The notes below the pieces were generated by a model. It had not been told where the DNA came from. It searched no databases and worked only from the letters and a program-made list of their open reading frames with translations. Below are positions 16,177 through 27,543 of a stretch of 64,000 nt of DNA, in pieces (within the stretch, counting starts at the first letter, position 1; the number at the start of each line of letters is the position of its first letter). The position numbers and the translations under genes were made by a program. The stretch lies in NCBI RefSeq assembly GCF_000948285.1, contig NZ_JYBP01000003.1, positions 3,100,001-3,164,000 of the forward strand. Reading direction: 5' to 3'. The stretch comes from Geobacillus kaustophilus. GTDB taxonomy: Bacteria; Bacillota; Bacilli; Bacillales; Anoxybacillaceae.

Positions 16177-19100
16177 TTACTCCCCATTCACCAACTTCAA
16201 CTTCTCCTTTGACGGCGTTTCGTAGCGGATGTGCGTGTCGATGTCTGTCACGTAATACCCGCCGCCGACCGCGTACTGCCCGCCGAAGCGCGCGTCATAC
16301 CCATAGACGCGGTACACTTCCCCTGGCTTTAGGACGCGGACGAACACAAGCCGCCCATCCTTCGTCCGTTTCCATAGATTGATCGGCTTTTGCACCGTCA
16401 AGCGGCCGATTTGCCCTTTTTTCAGCTCCACGCCATCCCAGTAGACTTTTTTCGCTTGGCCTGGAGGAGTGGTTGGCTTTTTCGGTTTCTCTTTTGGTTT
16501 CGATGGAGACGGTTTTTGCGGCGATGCTGATGGAGGTGCTCCGTTTCCCGGCGGAGCTGTGCCGCCCGGCGGAACGCTCCCCCCAGGGGATGTGCCATCC
16601 GATGGACCGCCGCTACCCGGAGAGGTGCCGTTGCCTGGTGTTGTCCCTCCGTCATGGGACGGCGTTTCGCTGCCCGGCCAACCGCTTCCTGGAGAATCGC
16701 CGTTGCTTGGCGGCGTTGTCAACGTCCCTTCGCGCAATTGCTTCGTTTCTAAATTCAGCACGTAATCTTTCGTGTTTTTCGCAATCGCTCCGCCGTCGTT
16801 GTTGAAAATGGCTGTTTTGCTTTCGGCCGATGGTTCGATATGGATCGACACTTCTTTTTGATGGTTGGCCGGCGCAAACGTGTACGAGAATGCCATCCGG
16901 CCATCAATCGGCACCCGCTCGCCATTGATCGTCAAAACACCGTTTTTAATGGCATTGCCCTTGATCGTCACTTGACTCCCTTGTTTTTGTACCTCTTCGA
17001 TGACGACCGGCATATCGATCCAGCGCAAAATACGGTCTTGCACAACCATCGTATTGTTTCCTTCATTGTGGACCGTCACTTTCAAATCGGTGCCAATCGA
17101 TCCGTAGCCGTAGTAGCTCACGTCATCATCGCCAACATCGTCACGCGTATGGTCAGCGAGCCCTTCCTGATCCCACGATCCGCCTTTCACATACTTATAG
17201 GTGATCGTTTCCCCTTCCTGCACCTCGACGGTAAATTGCCAATCGGGCGTCACCGCACCGTTGCGCGACATCTCCCACGCTCCTGTGTTCCAGCCGTTCA
17301 AGCTGTTCGGAATCGTAATTCGGGCATCCAACGGTGTGTAATCCGGCGCTCTCACTTTAAAAATGACTTTCACCATCACAATGTCCGGCGTCACCTTGAC
17401 CGTGTTCGACGCCACAACATTGCCGGCGCGGTCATACAACTTGACAACATACGTGTACTCGGTGCCGTTTTCGACATCGTAGTCTGTAAATGAATCGCCG
17501 ATCGAAGTGGTTGTATGCACGATATCACCGTTGCGGTCGATGGCTAACAAATAAGCATCCCCATCTTTTTTCCCAATAAACGTCCATGATAAATTCACTT
17601 GTCCCGATTCAACCGCAGGTTGCCGCAACTCGATGGCTTCCGCCGGCGCTATTTGGTCGCTGTTGTCTGCCGCAAACGTCACTTGCTTCTCTTCTGTATA
17701 CACCCACTCCTCGCCGAGGTTGGTCGTCAGCGCATAACGATACGTATACGTCCCTGCGGCAAGCGGAGTGAAGGCAGCTCGGAACACGTTGGCGTCGCCG
17801 TCTTGTCCTTGGTAAGCCGCTCTGTATTCTTTCCATGTTTCGTTATGGGGGCCTTTTACTTGCAACACCGCTTGCAACCCATCGGCTGCTCCTTTGCTTG
17901 TCACATTGTCGATGTTGACATTGACATCCACTTGCTGCGGTTTTGACAAATCCAGTGTGGCGTCGCTTAACGTTGTCACGAACTGGACATTGTCGCTCGT
18001 CAGCGGATAATGAGGAACGACGCGATTCGTTTCAACCTTCGGTGATTCATTCCCGTTTTCATCGACCGCCGCAACAGCAAAGTAATAGGCTGTTCCGTTC
18101 GTCAACGAACCGATCGTGGCCGAAGGTGTTTCCGTCTCTTGCACCATCGTATAACCGGCCCCTTTTAACGTGGACTCGTAAATTCGGTATTTCGGCGCAT
18201 TCCCTTCCCACGTTAACGTCACACGTCCATTCGAAGCGCTCGCCTGCAAATTTCTGACTGCTGCCGGCATTTCCGCCGTCACCGTTCCAAACATCATCCG
18301 TCCATCCAGGGCCGGAATCGTGACCGTCAACGTTCCGCTAGCGACCGTGGCTTTCCCGCCATCATGCAACTCATCCGTCAGCACGGTGCCGTTCGGAAGC
18401 AACGAAGCGACGTCAAGCGCCACCGTCTTGTCCTCATTGCCGCGGTTGACGGCAATGAGCGCCACTTCACGCCCGTATTGGCGGGCAAATACGTATACAT
18501 CCCCTTGCGCATACACCGTCTTGATGTCGCCATGGGCCAACAACAATTGATGATGCTGGCGAATGTGCCCCACTTTCTGATAATGGGCCAACAGATTTTG
18601 ATCTTCTTTGCCCCACGGATACGTGCGGCGGTTGTCCGGGTCTTTTGAGCCTGTTACTCCCGCTTCATCGCCGTAATAAATCGTCGGCGCTCCCGGGTAT
18701 CCCATCTGAAAAATCGCCGCCAGCTTGAGCCGCTTTTTCCCAAGTTCTTCATTATAATTCGGATCAAGCTCCGCCCGCTCGGATGAATCCGTTCCGTTCC
18801 CAAGCAGAAAGACCGCCCGCGCCGTGTCATGCGAACCAATTAAGTTCATCAGCGCATAAAACGCTTCACTTGGGTAGTCTTCCCGTATGGCCGTCAGCCG
18901 TTTGTCCGCCTCTTCTGCATTTCCGTTTTTCAAAAAGTCAAGCACCGCCCCGCGGAACCGGTAGTTCATCACAGAATCGTACTGGTCGCCTAGAAAATAT
19001 TTCGATGCGTCATCCCAAATTTCCCCTAAAATGAGCGGCTGCTCCCCCTCTTTTAACGTCGGACCGCGGTCGTACGACCCTTGAAGCAATTCTTGGCGAA

Positions 19101-21123
19101 ACTCGCGCCAAAACGCCGGATCCACCTCATTGGCCACATCCAACCGCCAGCCGGAGGCGCCGCGGGCAATCCAGCTTTTCGCCACTGAATCCGATTCACG
19201 GAAAATGTAATTCGCGAGCGCATCGTTGTTCAATTCACTCGGATGCGGCACTTTCTCCCCCGTCACTGACTTAAACTCCGGCAGGCTGTCATAGCCCCAC
19301 CATGATTGGTATTTATAATGGCCATCGACTTTTTCGTTTTCAATATTGAACCAAAGGTGAAACCCATACGGACTGAACGTCTGCCCCTCTTGTTTGAACT
19401 TCTCTTCCGCTTGTTTCCGCGCTTCCTCCTCGCTCACTCCTTTTTCATTCATCAAATCGTAAACCGCTTCCCAGTATTCATACGCGCCAACGGTCGGATA
19501 GCGGTGATAGCGGTCAAAGTAAATCGAATCGTCGGATACGTGGTTGAACACCCCGTCTAAGATGAGATGCATCCCCCGGTTCGCAAGCGCCTGCACAAAC
19601 GATTGGAATTCTTCCGGAGAACCGAACATCGGATCCAATTCTTTGTAATTGCTCGCATCATATTTATGGTTCGATGGCGCATTGGCGATCGGATTTAAGT
19701 AAATCGTGTTCACCCCAAGCGACTGCAAATAATCCAACTTTTGTTCAATTCCGGCGATGTCTCCGCCGAAAAAGTCATTCGACCATTCGCCGTCGCCCTC
19801 GTAGCCGCTCGTCCCTTTCAGGCGCGGATTATCGGGCAAATCCGACCAATCGCGATGCTCAATCGGCTGCACCCCGCGTGCCTGCTGCTTGCTGTTGTCA
19901 TTTGAAGGGTTGCCGTTAAAGAACCGATCCGGGAAAATTTGATACACAACCGCTTCTTTCATCCAATCCGGTGTTTTGTAATTCGGATCATAAACGGTCA
20001 GCTGAAACAGCTCCGCATTTTTGTCGAACGCCCTCCCCCATTGTCCTTCTTTCGCATCTTCGCCATATTCCGCCTTCATCCCGGCATCGACAGCGATAAA
20101 TTTATAACCGTATATCCCCGGCGCAGAAGGGGTGAACGCGGCCTCCCAATATTCATCATCCCCGAGCACGCCGACTTTTTCCATCGTGTAGACTTTGGCG
20201 GTTCCGGTCGTCGCATTTTTCACATACACATCCGCTTTTGTCAAATCGCCTTTTTTCGCCGCAAGACGAAGCGTCACCTTCGTTCCCGCTTTCACCGCGC
20301 CAAACGGCTGGCGGTACAGCGCATCCCATGTATTGTGTTTTAACCGGTCTTTCTGAACAACACCGTCAGAGCCATTGGGGCTGTAGTCGGTGTACACCTC
20401 TTTTGTTTTCGCATTGAAGAAGAATGTAATGGTCGTCGTTTCCAAAACGTTTAAGCGTGCATTCTCTTGTGGGTAGCTCTCATTCCAATTGTTCCCGAGG
20501 GCAATTTTATATTCATACGATCCTTTCGGCACCTGCGCCGTAAACGTGTACACCGAGTCAAAATCATCATCGGTCAACAGCGCAGTCGATGTCCCTGGGG
20601 TCCATCCGTTGTTCTCCCCCTCATAGCCGATGGCCGGCAGCACCGTCCCGACAAGACGCGGCTGTTTCTCCTTCGCAATCGCCGTATACCATGTCGAATC
20701 AGCGATCGCATGCGTCCGATCATTATAGTAAAACGTCACGTCCGTTTGCCGATCCAGTTTCAACACCAGATTTGCGCCATTGCGGCCACCGGCGCCGTAA
20801 TTTTCATCCCAACTGCCGTTGACCGCAATTTTGTACTCATAGGTCCCGGCTGGCAGCGTCCCGGTGAATGTATAAAGCCCATTCCCTTCATCATGCATCC
20901 TCGTCGCCAATGCCGCCGGATCCCATTCCTTCGTATGGCCCAACTCATCTTGCAACGTGCCGACAAGCGTGATTGTTCGCTCAGACGAAGCAGCCATGCC
21001 AGCGGCTGACAGTTTCCCTCCGTTTCCATAAGCAACGGCAGCTGAATAGAATGGGGAAAAGACCAACCACACTGCCGCCACAAGCCATCCCACCCGTCTC
21101 CTCATCAACCGTCGTTCTTTCAA
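16177..21123 (-). CDS. apu: Secreted amylopullulanase (type II pullulanase, GH13) with C-terminal GQIG/YETPSK module
   Basis: 1648 residues, TTG start with AGAGAGGTG 9 bp upstream, signal peptide ending near AVAYG. Order: two starch-binding CBM-like repeats (about 45-240), a CBM34-like N-domain (about 265-385), the GH13 core (about 390-900) with VFNHVSDD, GWRLDVANEVD (nucleophile D), ILGEIWDD (acid E) and IGSHDTAR, two fibronectin III domains, a CBM20-like domain (about 1250-1370), a long Gly/Ser/Pro linker, and the shared module at about 1568-1648. It hydrolyses alpha-1,4 and alpha-1,6 bonds of starch and pullulan. The C-terminal module replaces the SLH domains seen in some homologues. It is divergent from amyS across a region with catabolite-control sites. 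Confidence 0.93.
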   Translation of the reverse strand: MKERRLMRRRVGWLVAAVWLVFSPFYSAAVAYGNGGKLSAAGMAASSERTITLVGTLQDELGHTKEWDPAALATRMHDEGNGLYTFTGTLPAGTYEYKIAVNGSWDENYGAGGRNGANLVLKLDRQTDVTFYYNDRTHAIADSTWYTAIAKEKQPRLVGTVLPAIGYEGENNGWTPGTSTALLTDDDFDSVYTFTAQVPKGSYEYKIALGNNWNESYPQENARLNVLETTTITFFFNAKTKEVYTDYSPNGSDGVVQKDRLKHNTWDALYRQPFGAVKAGTKVTLRLAAKKGDLTKADVYVKNATTGTAKVYTMEKVGVLGDDEYWEAAFTPSAPGIYGYKFIAVDAGMKAEYGEDAKEGQWGRAFDKNAELFQLTVYDPNYKTPDWMKEAVVYQIFPDRFFNGNPSNDNSKQQARGVQPIEHRDWSDLPDNPRLKGTSGYEGDGEWSNDFFGGDIAGIEQKLDYLQSLGVNTIYLNPIANAPSNHKYDASNYKELDPMFGSPEEFQSFVQALANRGMHLILDGVFNHVSDDSIYFDRYHRYPTVGAYEYWEAVYDLMNEKGVSEEEARKQAEEKFKQEGQTFSPYGFHLWFNIENEKVDGHYKYQSWWGYDSLPEFKSVTGEKVPHPSELNNDALANYIFRESDSVAKSWIARGASGWRLDVANEVDPAFWREFRQELLQGSYDRGPTLKEGEQPLILGEIWDDASKYFLGDQYDSVMNYRFRGAVLDFLKNGNAEEADKRLTAIREDYPSEAFYALMNLIGSHDTARAVFLLGNGTDSSERAELDPNYNEELGKKRLKLAAIFQMGYPGAPTIYYGDEAGVTGSKDPDNRRTYPWGKEDQNLLAHYQKVGHIRQHHQLLLAHGDIKTVYAQGDVYVFARQYGREVALIAVNRGNEDKTVALDVASLLPNGTVLTDELHDGGKATVASGTLTVTIPALDGRMMFGTVTAEMPAAVRNLQASASNGRVTLTWEGNAPKYRIYESTLKGAGYTMVQETETPSATIGSLTNGTAYYFAVAAVDENGNESPKVETNRVVPHYPLTSDNVQFVTTLSDATLDLSKPQQVDVNVNIDNVTSKGAADGLQAVLQVKGPHNETWKEYRAAYQGQDGDANVFRAAFTPLAAGTYTYRYALTTNLGEEWVYTEEKQVTFAADNSDQIAPAEAIELRQPAVESGQVNLSWTFIGKKDGDAYLLAIDRNGDIVHTTTSIGDSFTDYDVENGTEYTYVVKLYDRAGNVVASNTVKVTPDIVMVKVIFKVRAPDYTPLDARITIPNSLNGWNTGAWEMSRNGAVTPDWQFTVEVQEGETITYKYVKGGSWDQEGLADHTRDDVGDDDVSYYGYGSIGTDLKVTVHNEGNNTMVVQDRILRWIDMPVVIEEVQKQGSQVTIKGNAIKNGVLTINGERVPIDGRMAFSYTFAPANHQKEVSIHIEPSAESKTAIFNNDGGAIAKNTKDYVLNLETKQLREGTLTTPPSNGDSPGSGWPGSETPSHDGGTTPGNGTSPGSGGPSDGTSPGGSVPPGGTAPPGNGAPPSASPQKPSPSKPKEKPKKPTTPPGQAKKVYWDGVELKKGQIGRLTVQKPINLWKRTKDGRLVFVRVLKPGEVYRVYGYDARFGGQYAVGGGYYVTDIDTHIRYETPSKEKLKLVNGE

Positions 21124-21187
21124 AATCGAGACACCTCTCTTTTGCCAAGTTTCCTTTCCAATTTCCTTCTCCCCCTTCCGATTTTTA

Positions 21188-21201
21188 TGCTAACGTTTGC
21201 A
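21188..21201 (-). promoter_or_regulatory. cre-like CcpA site upstream of the amylopullulanase gene
   Basis: TGCTAACGTTTGCA matches the cre consensus at about 12 of 14 positions on the minus strand. It lies 65 bp upstream of the apu start. Confidence 0.5.
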
Positions 21202-21212
21202 CTAACAGGAAG

Positions 21213-21226
21213 AGAAAACGTTTTCT
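21213..21226 (-). promoter_or_regulatory. Palindromic cre-like site
   Basis: AGAAAACGTTTTCT is a perfect palindrome with the cre core and matches the consensus except the outermost bases. It is placed between the two divergent starch genes. Confidence 0.5.
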
Positions 21227-21337
21227 CATATCTCATATTATAAGAATAGGCAAAATATTTCAACTATATTTTTTCGCATGTGATAATATCCCTTTTTCAC
21301 AACAGTAACTATAGTTTGTTCATCAGAATATTCATTA

Positions 21338-21366
21338 TTGAAAGCGCTAACAATATTGGCTATAAT
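21338..21366 (+). promoter_or_regulatory. amyS promoter with overlapping cre site
   Basis: TTGAAA (21338-21343), a 17-bp spacer and TATAAT (21361-21366). TGAAAGCGCTAACA at 21339-21352 matches the CcpA cre consensus fully and overlaps the -35 box and spacer, which predicts glucose repression. Confidence 0.85.
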
Positions 21367-21370
21367 GTAG

Positions 21371-23134
<1,764 letters not shown>

Positions 23135-23181
23135 TGCCTGCGATCGCGTTGTGAAGACATGCCGCTCTATCATTGAGACAA

Positions 23182-23228
23182 AAAACACTGCCTTGCGCCG
23201 CCATTCATAGCGGGCAAGGCAGTGTTTT
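23182..23228. terminator. Bidirectional terminator between amyS and the nucleotidase gene
   Basis: AAAACACTGCCTTGC and GCAAGGCAGTGTTTT are a perfect 15-bp stem with A and T tails on both sides, serving both convergent genes. Confidence 0.92.
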
Positions 23229-23231
23229 ATG

Positions 23232-25559
23232 TTACCATCCATTTACTTGCTTCAACTTTTCCTTCGATGGAGTTTCGTAGAGGATATAGGCATTGATGTT
23301 TGTCACGTAATACCCGCCGCCGACCGCGTACTGCCCGCCGAAGCGCGCGTCATACCCATAGACGCGGTACACTTCCCCTGGCTTTAGGACGCGGACGAAC
23401 ACAAGGCGCCCATCCTTCGTCCGTTTCCATAGATTGATCGGCTTTTGCACCGTCAAGCGGCCGATTTGCCCTTTTTTCAGCTCCACGCCATCCCAGTAGA
23501 CTTTTTTCGCTTGGCCTGGAGGAATGGTTGGCTTCTCTGGCTGCTTTGGCGGGTTGGGCTTTTCTTCCTTCCAAAGCGGCAAGGCAAATTCATATTGGGC
23601 AAATCCGCTCGGCAAGGCGGTGACATAGCGGATGCTGCCGTCTTGAGGCAAGTGTTTTTGTGCTTCCGGCGACGATTCAAAGGAAACCGTCACCGGTGCT
23701 TTTCCTTTCACCGGCGCAAACTGCCAGTTGCCATCCGCCGACGGGTTGATCGTTCCGTTTTCCCGAATGTAATCGATGATCACTTGCCGGTTTTCATCCG
23801 GCGCGGCCAAAATCGTGTTTTTCCCGCCCGGATTGATGATCCGGTTCGTCGTCGCCCGATAGTTGTTCGTTGCGACGATAAATTCCATGTTCGGCGTCAC
23901 TGGCTTGCCTTCGAATTTCAAGTTTTTAATCCGGTTCGCGTTCGGATGGATCACATTTTGGTTTTTGTCGTATTTCGCCGGTTCGGTCACATCGATTTCA
24001 TACGTTACGCCGTCAATAATATCGAAGTTGTACGTTGGGAAGTCATTGTTGACGAGCGGCTGAACGTCTGTCTTGTTCGGGTCAATTTGGTTGAATTGCC
24101 CCGCCGACCACTCAAGCCATTCTTTCAACTCGGCTCCCGTAATTTTCAGCGCATACACCGTGTTCGGATACAAGTACAAATCGGCGACGTTTTTAATGGC
24201 GATTTCCCCTGCCGGGATGTCGGTATAATAGCTCGCCCCGCCGCGTCCGCCTGCTTTGAACGGAGCGCCGGCCGACAGCACCGGAAGGCCTTCATATTTC
24301 GTCCCTTTCAACATCTTTTCGACATACCATTTTTGCGCGTTCGTGACGATTTGCACCGACGGATCGTCTTTTATGAGTGCAAAATAACTGTTGATCGGGC
24401 TCGTCGTTTTCCCAACCGGGCTGCGGACGTACTGAATCGTCGCTTCATGTTCCGCCTGGATCGCCTGCTCAACAGCCGGGTCGCTGTCGACAAGCGGCGT
24501 TTTCGTCGCCTTGTCATACACTGGACGGAGTTGGGCTTTCGCTTGCGTCACTTTCCATTTTCCGTCGACTTGCTCGACCGTCAAGTCGATCACGCCGAGC
24601 GTATCGCCCCATGAACCCGGCATCGTCACTGGAACACCGTTAATCGTTCCGGTTTCATTGTTGATTCCGTTTCCGTCCGGAAAATCTGGTGTCGTGCCTG
24701 GAAGGGCCGGGAATTTTTTATGCTGGTGGCCGGTCAACACGGCGTCGACCCCCGGAATTTGCGTCAAATAATACGATGCATTTTCCATGTTCGGGCTGTT
24801 TCCGCCTGTCTCAATGCCCGAGTGCGATAGCACGACGATCAAATCGGCCCCTTCCGCTTTCATTTTTGGAATATACTTTTGCGCCGACTGCACAATGTCT
24901 TTCGCAATCACTTTCCCTTGCAAATTCGCTTTGTCCCAATCCATAATTTGCGGCGGCACAAAGCCGATGACGCCGATCTTCAGCGTATGTTTCTCCCCGT
25001 CTTCATCAACGACTTCTTTCTCTAAAATTTGATACGGCGTGAAATAGTTGACATCGTTATCCGGATTTTGATCATGATCGTCACGGTACACGTTCGCATT
25101 CACGATCGGCAGCTTGGCATCGTCATACACTTCATTGAGGAAATCCAAGCCGTAGTTGAACTCATGGTTCCCAACCGTTGCCGCATCGTACTTCAACAAG
25201 TGCAGCAACTTCACCGCCGGATGCACTTCTCCGTCTTGCAGCGGCTTCACTTTGGCCACATAGTCGCCAAGCGGAGTTCCTTGAATCAAATCCCCGTTGT
25301 CAAACAGAAGCGTATTCGGCTGCTCAGCGCGCGCCAGCTCGATCAAACGCGCCGTTTTCGACAACCCGAACTCATTCGTCGGACTGTCTTTGAAATAATC
25401 GTAGTTGACGAGATTCATATGTACATCCGTCGTCTCTAAAATGCGTAGCTTGACGACATCTCGGTTTTCCGCGCCCGCTGCTGTCGGCAACACAACCGGA
25501 GCAAGCAGCCCCAACGCCAACACCACGCTCGCCGCTGAGTATTTCTTCCGTGTTTTCAA
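23232..25559 (-). CDS. Secreted 2',3'-cyclic-nucleotide phosphodiesterase / nucleotidase with C-terminal GQIG/YETPSK module
   Basis: 775 residues, TTG start (GAGGGGG 7 bp upstream), signal peptide ending at TAAGAENRD. The metallophosphatase domain (about 35-330) shows ETTDVHMN, FDNGDLIQGTP, VGNHEFNYG, VLSHSGIE and LTGHQHK. The 5'-nucleotidase C-terminal domain (about 355-610) includes APFKAGGRGG and ATNNYRA. This is the CpdB/YfkN family, which scavenges phosphate and nucleosides outside the cell. The last about 80 residues are the shared module after a Pro-rich linker (NPPKQPEKPTIPPGQ). Most of that module's DNA is nearly identical to the amylopullulanase copy. Confidence 0.9.
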   Translation of the reverse strand: MKTRKKYSAASVVLALGLLAPVVLPTAAGAENRDVVKLRILETTDVHMNLVNYDYFKDSPTNEFGLSKTARLIELARAEQPNTLLFDNGDLIQGTPLGDYVAKVKPLQDGEVHPAVKLLHLLKYDAATVGNHEFNYGLDFLNEVYDDAKLPIVNANVYRDDHDQNPDNDVNYFTPYQILEKEVVDEDGEKHTLKIGVIGFVPPQIMDWDKANLQGKVIAKDIVQSAQKYIPKMKAEGADLIVVLSHSGIETGGNSPNMENASYYLTQIPGVDAVLTGHQHKKFPALPGTTPDFPDGNGINNETGTINGVPVTMPGSWGDTLGVIDLTVEQVDGKWKVTQAKAQLRPVYDKATKTPLVDSDPAVEQAIQAEHEATIQYVRSPVGKTTSPINSYFALIKDDPSVQIVTNAQKWYVEKMLKGTKYEGLPVLSAGAPFKAGGRGGASYYTDIPAGEIAIKNVADLYLYPNTVYALKITGAELKEWLEWSAGQFNQIDPNKTDVQPLVNNDFPTYNFDIIDGVTYEIDVTEPAKYDKNQNVIHPNANRIKNLKFEGKPVTPNMEFIVATNNYRATTNRIINPGGKNTILAAPDENRQVIIDYIRENGTINPSADGNWQFAPVKGKAPVTVSFESSPEAQKHLPQDGSIRYVTALPSGFAQYEFALPLWKEEKPNPPKQPEKPTIPPGQAKKVYWDGVELKKGQIGRLTVQKPINLWKRTKDGRLVFVRVLKPGEVYRVYGYDARFGGQYAVGGGYYVTNINAYILYETPSKEKLKQVNGW

Positions 25560-26062
25560 TGCCCATCCCCCTCACTCAGATCAAATCATTGTCATCTCCA
25601 TCATATTACCATAAAAGCAACAAAATTTTGATAGAAAAAACAAAAGAAATAGGGGAAATAAACAGACAATATCGAAAGAGATAGAGAAAAGCACAATGTC
25701 CTATTCTTGTTTATAGTTGATCTTTCCAATCTTCCTTTCCACATTCATGCTGTATATTATCATTGAAACCGCCGTCCGACGAGCGATTGACAGCTCGACA
25801 TTAGCAGAACACATCAAAAAAAACCGTTGGAAGATAGGGAAAGAAGGAATGACAGCCGACATTAAAGGCATAACACGCATCGTTAAGAGGAGTAGATAAG
25901 GAAGGAGAAAAGCTGTTCAAATAATCCATTATCCGCAGAAAGAATACGCCTTTAAGAACTGTCTTTTCTAAAAGAGCAAGAAAAGAAGCAGCCCAAACAA
26001 AAATAGAAAATCGCCATTGCAATACAAAGAAGAGCGCCCTCCACTAGCGCCCTTCCTTATCT
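25560..26062. other. Intergenic stretch without a supported gene
   Basis: About 500 bp of AT-rich DNA between the nucleotidase start and the coiled-coil gene end. Short frames present have no ribosome-binding site or recognisable content. No clear terminator for the coiled-coil gene was seen. Confidence 0.5.
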
Positions 26063-26791
26063 CTATAGCAAAAGCAAATTGAGCAACGCCTTTTTGTTCG
26101 CTTGAACTTGTTCGTTCAACGCATGGACTTTTTCTTTTACCTTCTGAATGTCTGCGTTGTTGGCGCCGACTTTCTTTTCAAGGGCGCGAATTTCATTCGT
26201 CACCGCCCGCAGCTGGTTGGACAGCGCGATGAGCTGGCCGATGAGGCCATCGATTTGCTCTTGTTTTTCCTCATCGAGCTCCGCTTGATCCTCATCAACA
26301 GGCTGTTGAGAAGTCGGAGACGGCGCCTCTGTTACAGTTTGCCCGCTGGAAGCCGGAGCTGCAGCGTCATTGGCCGCTACGGCTTGTCCGCTCGGAGCGT
26401 CAGTTGCTGCTGTGGCTGTCGGTTGAGAAGTGGACGGCTCGCCCGTTGACGCCGAATCAGCAGGCCCCGGCGAGGCTCGCGTGTCCGTTGCCGGTTCCGC
26501 TTCACTTAACGCTTGAATGTGAGCGGTCACTTTGTCTAGCCGCTCTTCAATTTGGCTTACTTTTTTATTTAACTGCGCCAACTTTTGCGCAAGCATTTTT
26601 TGCTGCTTGGACGTTTCCTGTTTTTTCTTCGCCTCTGTTTCCTTTTGTTCCGTCTGCTTCTTGATGACGATTTCCACTTTCTTCACAGTCATCTCGCGTT
26701 CATGCGCTTTGCCTGCAGGTTTGGCGGCCGCCCACGTCGGAGAGGCGACGAGCATCGACGCCACCAAAATCGGCCATCCTTTCTTTAACAT
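26063..26791 (-). CDS. Secreted coiled-coil protein with Ala/Thr/Ser/Pro-rich centre
   Basis: 242 residues from the ATG preceded by AAAGGAGG; the longer upstream frame overlaps the riboswitch and is rejected. Signal peptide ends near PTWAAAKP. Residues about 40-110 and 170-240 are charged coiled coils with heptads (LAQLNKKVSQIEERLDKV; NQLRAVTNEIRALEKKV). The centre is a low-complexity Ala/Pro/Ser/Thr stretch, a likely glycosylated or extended stalk. It ends in LLNLLLL with no sorting signal. A surface fibre, adhesin or wall-spanning role is inferred from composition. Control by c-di-GMP through the leader fits genes that switch between motile and attached states. Confidence 0.7.
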   Translation of the reverse strand: MLKKGWPILVASMLVASPTWAAAKPAGKAHEREMTVKKVEIVIKKQTEQKETEAKKKQETSKQQKMLAQKLAQLNKKVSQIEERLDKVTAHIQALSEAEPATDTRASPGPADSASTGEPSTSQPTATAATDAPSGQAVAANDAAAPASSGQTVTEAPSPTSQQPVDEDQAELDEEKQEQIDGLIGQLIALSNQLRAVTNEIRALEKKVGANNADIQKVKEKVHALNEQVQANKKALLNLLLL

Positions 26792-26815
26792 TACCAATTC
26801 CTCCTTTATTTTTTT

Positions 26816-26891
26816 GGTAATGGCAGCTGGCTGGCATAGGTTTCCCCTTAGCCCCTGTAGCTTTGTGACGCTAAGTTTCCTTAGCCGTACC
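26816..26891 (-). ncRNA. Cyclic-di-GMP-I (GEMM) riboswitch
   Basis: Read on the minus strand: P1 5' strand GGTACGGC, a CTAAG-GAAA-CTTAG stem with the docking tetraloop, the ACAAAGC core, AGGGGCTAAGG, a GAAA-capped second stem, ATGCCAGCCAGCTGCC, and the P1 3' strand GCCATTACC. This order matches class I aptamers. The 3' strand CATTACC is also perfectly complementary to GGTAATG, which contains the start codon of the coiled-coil gene, with the Shine-Dalgarno in the loop. Ligand binding would free the start codon. Confidence 0.8.
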
Positions 26892-26997
26892 TTTATCATG
26901 ATTGTACCATGATTTTCTTCGCGAGGAAGCGAGGCGAAATGACTATTTTCGACCGTTGAACCATTTCATATATGTCTCAAACATTCCTGGTTCACAA

Positions 26998-27462
26998 TTA
27001 AATCCCTAATTGAAGTTCGTGTACAGTATATTTGCTTTTTGTCACAACTCCCGGGTTCCGCAATGTTTCATGCACTTTCTCATTATACAAGCGAACGTTT
27101 TCATTCATGACCTTCCACTCAACCGACCGTTGATGGCAAAACCCATCGTTATCATTGTCAAGATGTTTCACGTAGCGATAGGGGCCGACGATCCCGATGC
27201 TGAGCAATGCTCCATTACGAACCAACACGATATCCCCTTGTTCCATCGTGTTTACAAATGCCCAGATCGCGCCAAGAGCGTTGCCAAGCTTCGCCCCCGA
27301 ATAATGGTACACGTTGCGCAATCGCTCTCTCAATTCATCTTTGCTTATGCCGTCCAAATTGCCAATCAGCGGCCAACCAATCCCAATGACCTGGTCACGA
27401 ATAAATTCGTCGTACCGCTGAAACCCATGCGGTTTTGTTTTGATTTGAAATACATGCGCCAT
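26998..27462 (-). CDS. Small PUA/EVE-like domain protein of unknown function
   Basis: 154 residues, ATG with GGGGGATTAGG upstream, no signal peptide. The pattern IGIGWPLIGNLDGISKDELR, then IWAFVNTMEQGDIVLVRNG and LSIGIVGPYRYV resembles PUA-superfamily (EVE-like) domains that often head restriction or other defence nucleases. Here the domain stands alone. It lies next to a broken gene and several insertion sequences, so it may be the surviving part of a defence locus. The family call is by eye. Confidence 0.5.
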   Translation of the reverse strand: MAHVFQIKTKPHGFQRYDEFIRDQVIGIGWPLIGNLDGISKDELRERLRNVYHYSGAKLGNALGAIWAFVNTMEQGDIVLVRNGALLSIGIVGPYRYVKHLDNDNDGFCHQRSVEWKVMNENVRLYNEKVHETLRNPGVVTKSKYTVHELQLGI

Positions 27463-27543
27463 TCCTAATCCCCCGTTTCCCTTTCAACCTCCGCCTTAGC
27501 CACACCGTCCCATCCATCGAAAAGCGACAGGCACGTAACCATT

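Noticed and set aside
16177-16770. SLH or LPXTG anchor in the amylopullulanase tail
   Set aside because: Neither motif is present; the tail is a Gly/Ser/Pro linker plus the GQIG/YETPSK module.
23445-24614. 389-codon open frame antisense to the nucleotidase gene
   Set aside because: Arg/His/Phe-rich shadow of a GC-rich gene; the opposite frame is a clear metallophosphatase.
26034-26060. Hairpin terminator for the coiled-coil gene
   Set aside because: GCGCC occurs twice as a direct repeat, not an inverted one.
26792-26899. Longer N-terminus for the coiled-coil protein
   Set aside because: Would translate the riboswitch aptamer and bury the signal peptide.
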